64,000 nt of DNA from JAMXLO01 sp963776505. GTDB lineage: Bacteria; Pseudomonadota; Alphaproteobacteria; Acetobacterales; Acetobacteraceae. Made by a program: the position numbers and the translations under genes. Positions 61,137 to 64,000 of the stretch are shown here, one piece after another (position 1 is the first letter of the stretch; each line of letters starts with the position of its first letter). The stretch spans positions 34,846 through 98,845 of the forward strand of contig CAVZNH010000063.1 of NCBI GenBank assembly GCA_963776505.1. The letters run 5' to 3'. Under the pieces are notes generated by a model. The model made no database searches. It worked only from the letters and a program-made list of their open reading frames with translations, and was not told the DNA's origin.

Positions 61137-61919
61137 ATGGACAAGCCAAAGATGTCGCAGCGGCAGGCGGCATTTCGCGCCGACTTCCGCACCCGAATTG
61201 CGCCGGCCTATTTCGGCTGGGCGCATGTGGCGCTGATCTACGCGCTGGGCTTCGCCGCCATCTGGTACTGCGCGCGGCAGATCGTCGCACCGGCGTGGTA
61301 CGAGTTCCTGGTGATCCCCGCCGCATTCTGCATCTCCAATGCATTCGAGTGGTGGATCCACCGCTATGTCATGCATCGCCCGGTGAAGGGCTTCCTGGGT
61401 ATCTACAAGCGTCACACGCTGGCGCACCATCAGTTCTTCACCCATATCGAGCCGACCATCGACAACACGCGCGACTTCCGGATCGTGTTCTTCCCGCCCT
61501 ATGCACTGGTCGCCTTCATGGTGCTTTCGCTGCCGCCGGCGGCGGTACTGGGCCTGATCGGTCTGTCGAATGCCGGCTGGCTGCTGCTGATCACCAATGT
61601 CGCGCTGTATCTGAATTACGAGCTGTTCCACTACTGCTGCCACGTGAAGGACGACAGCTTCGTGAGGCACGTCCCGCTGGTGAACTCGATCCGGCGTCAT
61701 CACATCGCGCACCACAACACGGCGCTGATGATGGAGCGCAACTTCAACCTGACCTATCCGATCGCCGACTGGTTCTTCGGCACCTCCGACCTTGCCTGCG
61801 GACTGCTGCAGCATGTGTTTAACGGCTACGACACGCGGTTCGTGCGACGTGATCTGAAGCGCGTGCGCAACACAAGCGATGATCCACGCGCGGGTCATGT
61901 GCAGGTCGCGGCGGAATGA
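61137..61919 (+). CDS. Sterol desaturase / fatty acid hydroxylase family protein
   Basis: A 260-residue membrane di-iron enzyme. The histidine boxes are WIHRYVMHRP, HTLAHHQFF, HYCCH and RRHHIAHHNT, placed between four or five helices as in fatty acid hydroxylases and carotene hydroxylases. It probably hydroxylates or desaturates a lipid. Start 61137 (MDKPKMSQRQ) is preferred; 61101 and 61155 are alternatives without strong ribosome-binding sites. The stop overlaps a small membrane protein gene. Confidence 0.88.
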   Translation: MDKPKMSQRQAAFRADFRTRIAPAYFGWAHVALIYALGFAAIWYCARQIVAPAWYEFLVIPAAFCISNAFEWWIHRYVMHRPVKGFLGIYKRHTLAHHQFFTHIEPTIDNTRDFRIVFFPPYALVAFMVLSLPPAAVLGLIGLSNAGWLLLITNVALYLNYELFHYCCHVKDDSFVRHVPLVNSIRRHHIAHHNTALMMERNFNLTYPIADWFFGTSDLACGLLQHVFNGYDTRFVRRDLKRVRNTSDDPRAGHVQVAAE

Positions 61920-62092
61920 GGATCAAGCAGGGTAAGGCGAGTCTGGTCGGAGGAGCCGCAGTCGGAATTGCTGTACTTGTTCTGTGGATCGCGATCGCGC
62001 ATGAGCTCGCGGCGGACACCATCCCGATAATCGTCGCCGGCGTGTTGGTTGCCGGCGCCATTGCCACGTGGATCAGAGTTGCCGATCTTTGA
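61916..62092 (+). CDS. 58-residue two-helix membrane protein
   Basis: Short gene starting at ATG 61916, overlapping the stop of the hydroxylase gene (ATGA). It encodes a basic start (MRIKQGKASL) and two hydrophobic helices (VGIAVLVLWIAIAH and IIVAGVLVAGAIATWI). Translational coupling and clean hydrophobic pattern suggest a real gene, perhaps a partner of the hydroxylase. No family recognised. Confidence 0.6.
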   Translation: MRIKQGKASLVGGAAVGIAVLVLWIAIAHELAADTIPIIVAGVLVAGAIATWIRVADL

Positions 62093-62117
62093 CGCTCGGA
62101 ATCCACGAGGGATGGGA

Positions 62118-63770
62118 ATGGCCGAGGAAACGGACACCTATGACTTCATCGTCACTGGCGCGGGTAGTGCCGGCTGTGTGATTGCCGCGCGTCTGTCAGA
62201 GTCGGCCGCCACCGCGTGCTGTTGCTGAAGCTGGTCCACCCGACCGCAATCCGTGGATCCATATTCCGCTTGGGTTCGCCAAGACCTATGTCAATCCGGC
62301 GGTGAACTGGAAGTTCGAGACCGTGCCGCAGCCGCAGCTCGCCAACCGCCGGCTTTATCTGCCGCGCGGCAAGACGCTCGGCGGCTCCAGCTCAATCAAC
62401 GGCATGGTGTATATGCGCGGCCATCACGCCGACTACGATGAATGGCGTCAGCGCGGCTGTGAGGGATGGGATTCGGATTCCGTTCTGCCGTACTTCAAGA
62501 AGGCTGAGAACCAGACCAACGGGGCAAACGAGTTCCATGGCGTCGGTGGGCCGCTGAATGTGTCGGATCAACCTGGCCAATTCGAGCTTGCCGATGCCGT
62601 GATGGAGGCGTGCGTGCAGGCCGGCATTCCGCGCAATCCGGACTTCAACGGCGCGCAACAGGAGGGTTGCGGCTACTACCAGACCACCACCAGCAACCGG
62701 CGCCGCTGAGTACGGCAAAGGCGTATCTGCATCCCGCACGGCAGCGAGCCAATCTAGTGGTTCAGACCGGGGCGCATGCCACCCGCGTACTGATCGAGAA
62801 CAACCGTGCGGTCGGCGTCGAGTACCATACCGGGTCGGGGCGCCGGATCGCGCGTGCACGCAGCGAGGTCATCGTGTCGGGTGGTGCCTACGGTTCACCA
62901 CAGCTTCTGCTGCTGTCGGGTCTTGGCCCGGCGCAGCATCTGCAGGACATCGGCGTCAGCGTGATCCGCGACATGCCGGCAGTCGGCTCCAACCTGCACG
63001 ACCATTTCAACTCCTATGTGAGCTGGCGGTGCAGCAAGGCAATCACGCTGAACGACCTGGATCGCAGTCCGTTGCGCAAACTCACGGCCGGAGCGCGTTA
63101 TGCACTGTTCCGCTCTGGGCCGATGGCCAGCAACGGCATCCATTGCGGGCTGTTCACACGCAGCGATCCGCGCCTGGAGCGGCCCGACGTGCAGATCAAC
63201 GTGTTCGAGTGGAGCACGCTCCAGCGCGACAAGGAACGCGTCCTGCCGCATCCATTCCCCGGGTTCACGCTCAGCCCTGTGCATCTGCGTCCCGATGGCC
63301 GCGGCACCGTGCGTCTGGCGAGCGCCGATCCGCTGGCGCCACCGGCGGTGCTGTTCGACTATCTGCGCACCGACTACGACATGCAGGCGGTGATCTTCGG
63401 CATCCGGCTTTGCCGGAAGATTGCCGAGCAGCCGGCGCTCAAGCCGTACATCGTGCACGAGCTCCAGCCTGGACCGTCGATAACGGAAGACGCTGAACTC
63501 GCGCACTACATTCGCCAGAGCGGCGTCTCCAATCAGCATCCCACGAGTTCATGCGCGATGGGGAACGGGCCAAACACGGTCGTCGATCTGCGCCTGCGCG
63601 TGCATGGGATCGACGGACTTCGCGTGGCGGACGCATCGATCATGCCGGTGGCGGTTGGCGGCAACACCAACGCGCCGACCATCATGATCGGCGAGAAGGC
63701 CTCCGCGATGATCCTGGAAGATGCAGCGGCGAGGCCAACGCAAGCCGCACCACACCGTGCAGCCGCCTGA
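62118..63770 (+). CDS. GMC family FAD-dependent oxidoreductase (multiple frameshifts)
   Basis: About 550 residues of a choline-dehydrogenase-like GMC enzyme. ATG 62118 has GAGGG upstream. The FAD motif FIVTGAGSAGCVIAARLSES is followed by two single-base deletions between about 62198 and 62231, where RHRVLLLEAG should be. Further on come RGKTLGGSSSINGMVYMRG (signature 1), a lost G near 62715 (NRRR-W-STAKAY), VSGGAYGSPQLLLLSGLGP (signature 2) and the C-terminal HPTSSCAMG and GNTNAPTIMIGEKAS. A second GMC gene follows 10 bp downstream. It resembles the gene at 34978. Confidence 0.88.
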
Positions 63771-63780
63771 GGGGTAACGA

Positions 63781-64000
63781 ATGCCGAACGACGCCGACAC
63801 TTACGACTACATCGTCACCGGAGCCGGGTCAGCGGGGTGCGTGCTGGCCTCGCGGCTGTCTGAGTCCGGGCGGGGACCGGCGTGCTGCTGCTCGGAGGCC
63901 GGCGGAGAGGACAGCAACTTCTGGATCCATGTTCCCCTCGGCTATGCGCGGACATTCTGCAACCCTCGGGTGAACTGGATGTTCGATAGCGAGCCCGAGC
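63781..64000 (+). CDS. GMC family FAD-dependent oxidoreductase, N-terminal part (runs off window)
   Basis: About 73 visible residues starting at ATG 63781: YDYIVTGAGSAGCVLASRLS, then NFWIHVPLGYARTFCNPRVN, typical of the GMC N-terminus. Between them the expected RVLLLEAGG reads GPACCCSEAGG, because a missing base and an extra G about 20 bases apart cancel each other. It is the tandem paralogue of the preceding gene; the rest is beyond 64000. Confidence 0.82.
   Translation, partial: MPNDADTYDYIVTGAGSAGCVLASRLSESGRGPACCCSEAGGEDSNFWIHVPLGYARTFCNPRVNWMFDSEPE

Noticed and set aside
1..64000. CRISPR arrays, tRNA or rRNA genes, integrases and transposases
   Set aside because: Reading both strands I found no regularly spaced repeats, no cloverleaf with a GGTTCGAATCC-type arm and no recombinase motif. 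A tRNA scan would be the decisive test.

Overview
The window looks like chromosomal DNA of a GC-rich alphaproteobacterium, most likely an Acetobacteraceae or other Rhodospirillales member. Markers are a fliX/flgI divergent flagellar locus, a DksA with a single zinc-finger cysteine, and small families largely confined to Alphaproteobacteria (DUF1489, UPF0262, DUF983, DUF2325). I see no tRNA, rRNA, CRISPR array, transposase or integrase.

Layout. 1-4253: membrane-bound complex related to group 4 hydrogenases and complex I (subunits like HyfC, HyfE, HyfF, HyfG, HyfI). The large subunit has lost all NiFe cysteines, so it is an energy-converting hydrogenase-related (Ehr) type complex rather than a hydrogenase. 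4240-9330: small conserved proteins, a cyclase, a zincin protease, a luciferase-like flavin monooxygenase and dksA. 9508-11815: fliX, divergent from flgI, a rod-binding protein and a FlgN-like gene. 11854-15832: tightly coupled five-gene cluster (RibD-like reductase, zinc-type dehydrogenase, pterin-synthase-like protein, glycosyltransferase, methyltransferase), probably making an unidentified pterin-like small molecule. 15837-17924: tetronate catabolism (otnK, otnC). 17995-23490: histone H1-like protein, methylcitrate genes prpC and prpD, and a hydantoinase/allantoinase-type amidohydrolase. 23501-30757: cysK divergent from a rhodanese gene, aldehyde dehydrogenase with its DUF779 partner, then an operon of DUF983, UPF0262, mtnA and a DUF2272 lipoprotein, and a racemase-like gene. 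30758-33688: poorly recognisable accessory stretch with an orphan two-gene membrane/exported unit. 33689-41417: quinone reductase, cupin-like gene, GMC oxidoreductase, DHA2 efflux pump with MarR regulator, acyl-CoA dehydrogenase-like monooxygenase, EamA transporter, RidA. 41463-50166: molybdenum region (modC, modB, modA, an extra binding protein, ModE-type regulator, molbindin, DUF2325 protein, semialdehyde dehydrogenase, trmO, and a duplicated SUOX-fold protein) with three AT-rich palindromes resembling ModE boxes. 50238-64000: second DHA2 pump, two alcohol dehydrogenases, CHAD protein with SixA, ada, FTR1 permease, MaoC hydratase, a fatty acid hydroxylase-type desaturase, and two tandem GMC oxidoreductases, the last cut by the window edge.

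Two features affect the whole window. First, at least 20 otherwise well conserved genes or gene segments are broken by single-base G/C shifts. One GMC gene carries a compensating pair of shifts that scrambles a conserved motif. Uncorrected sequencing indels explain this better than true decay, so I annotate these genes as whole CDSs and give the break positions. Second, several families of dispersed palindromes occupy intergenic gaps: a CATCCACG-type REP element, a 98-bp near-perfect palindrome with a diverged second copy, and a C-rich hairpin that has extended one reading frame.
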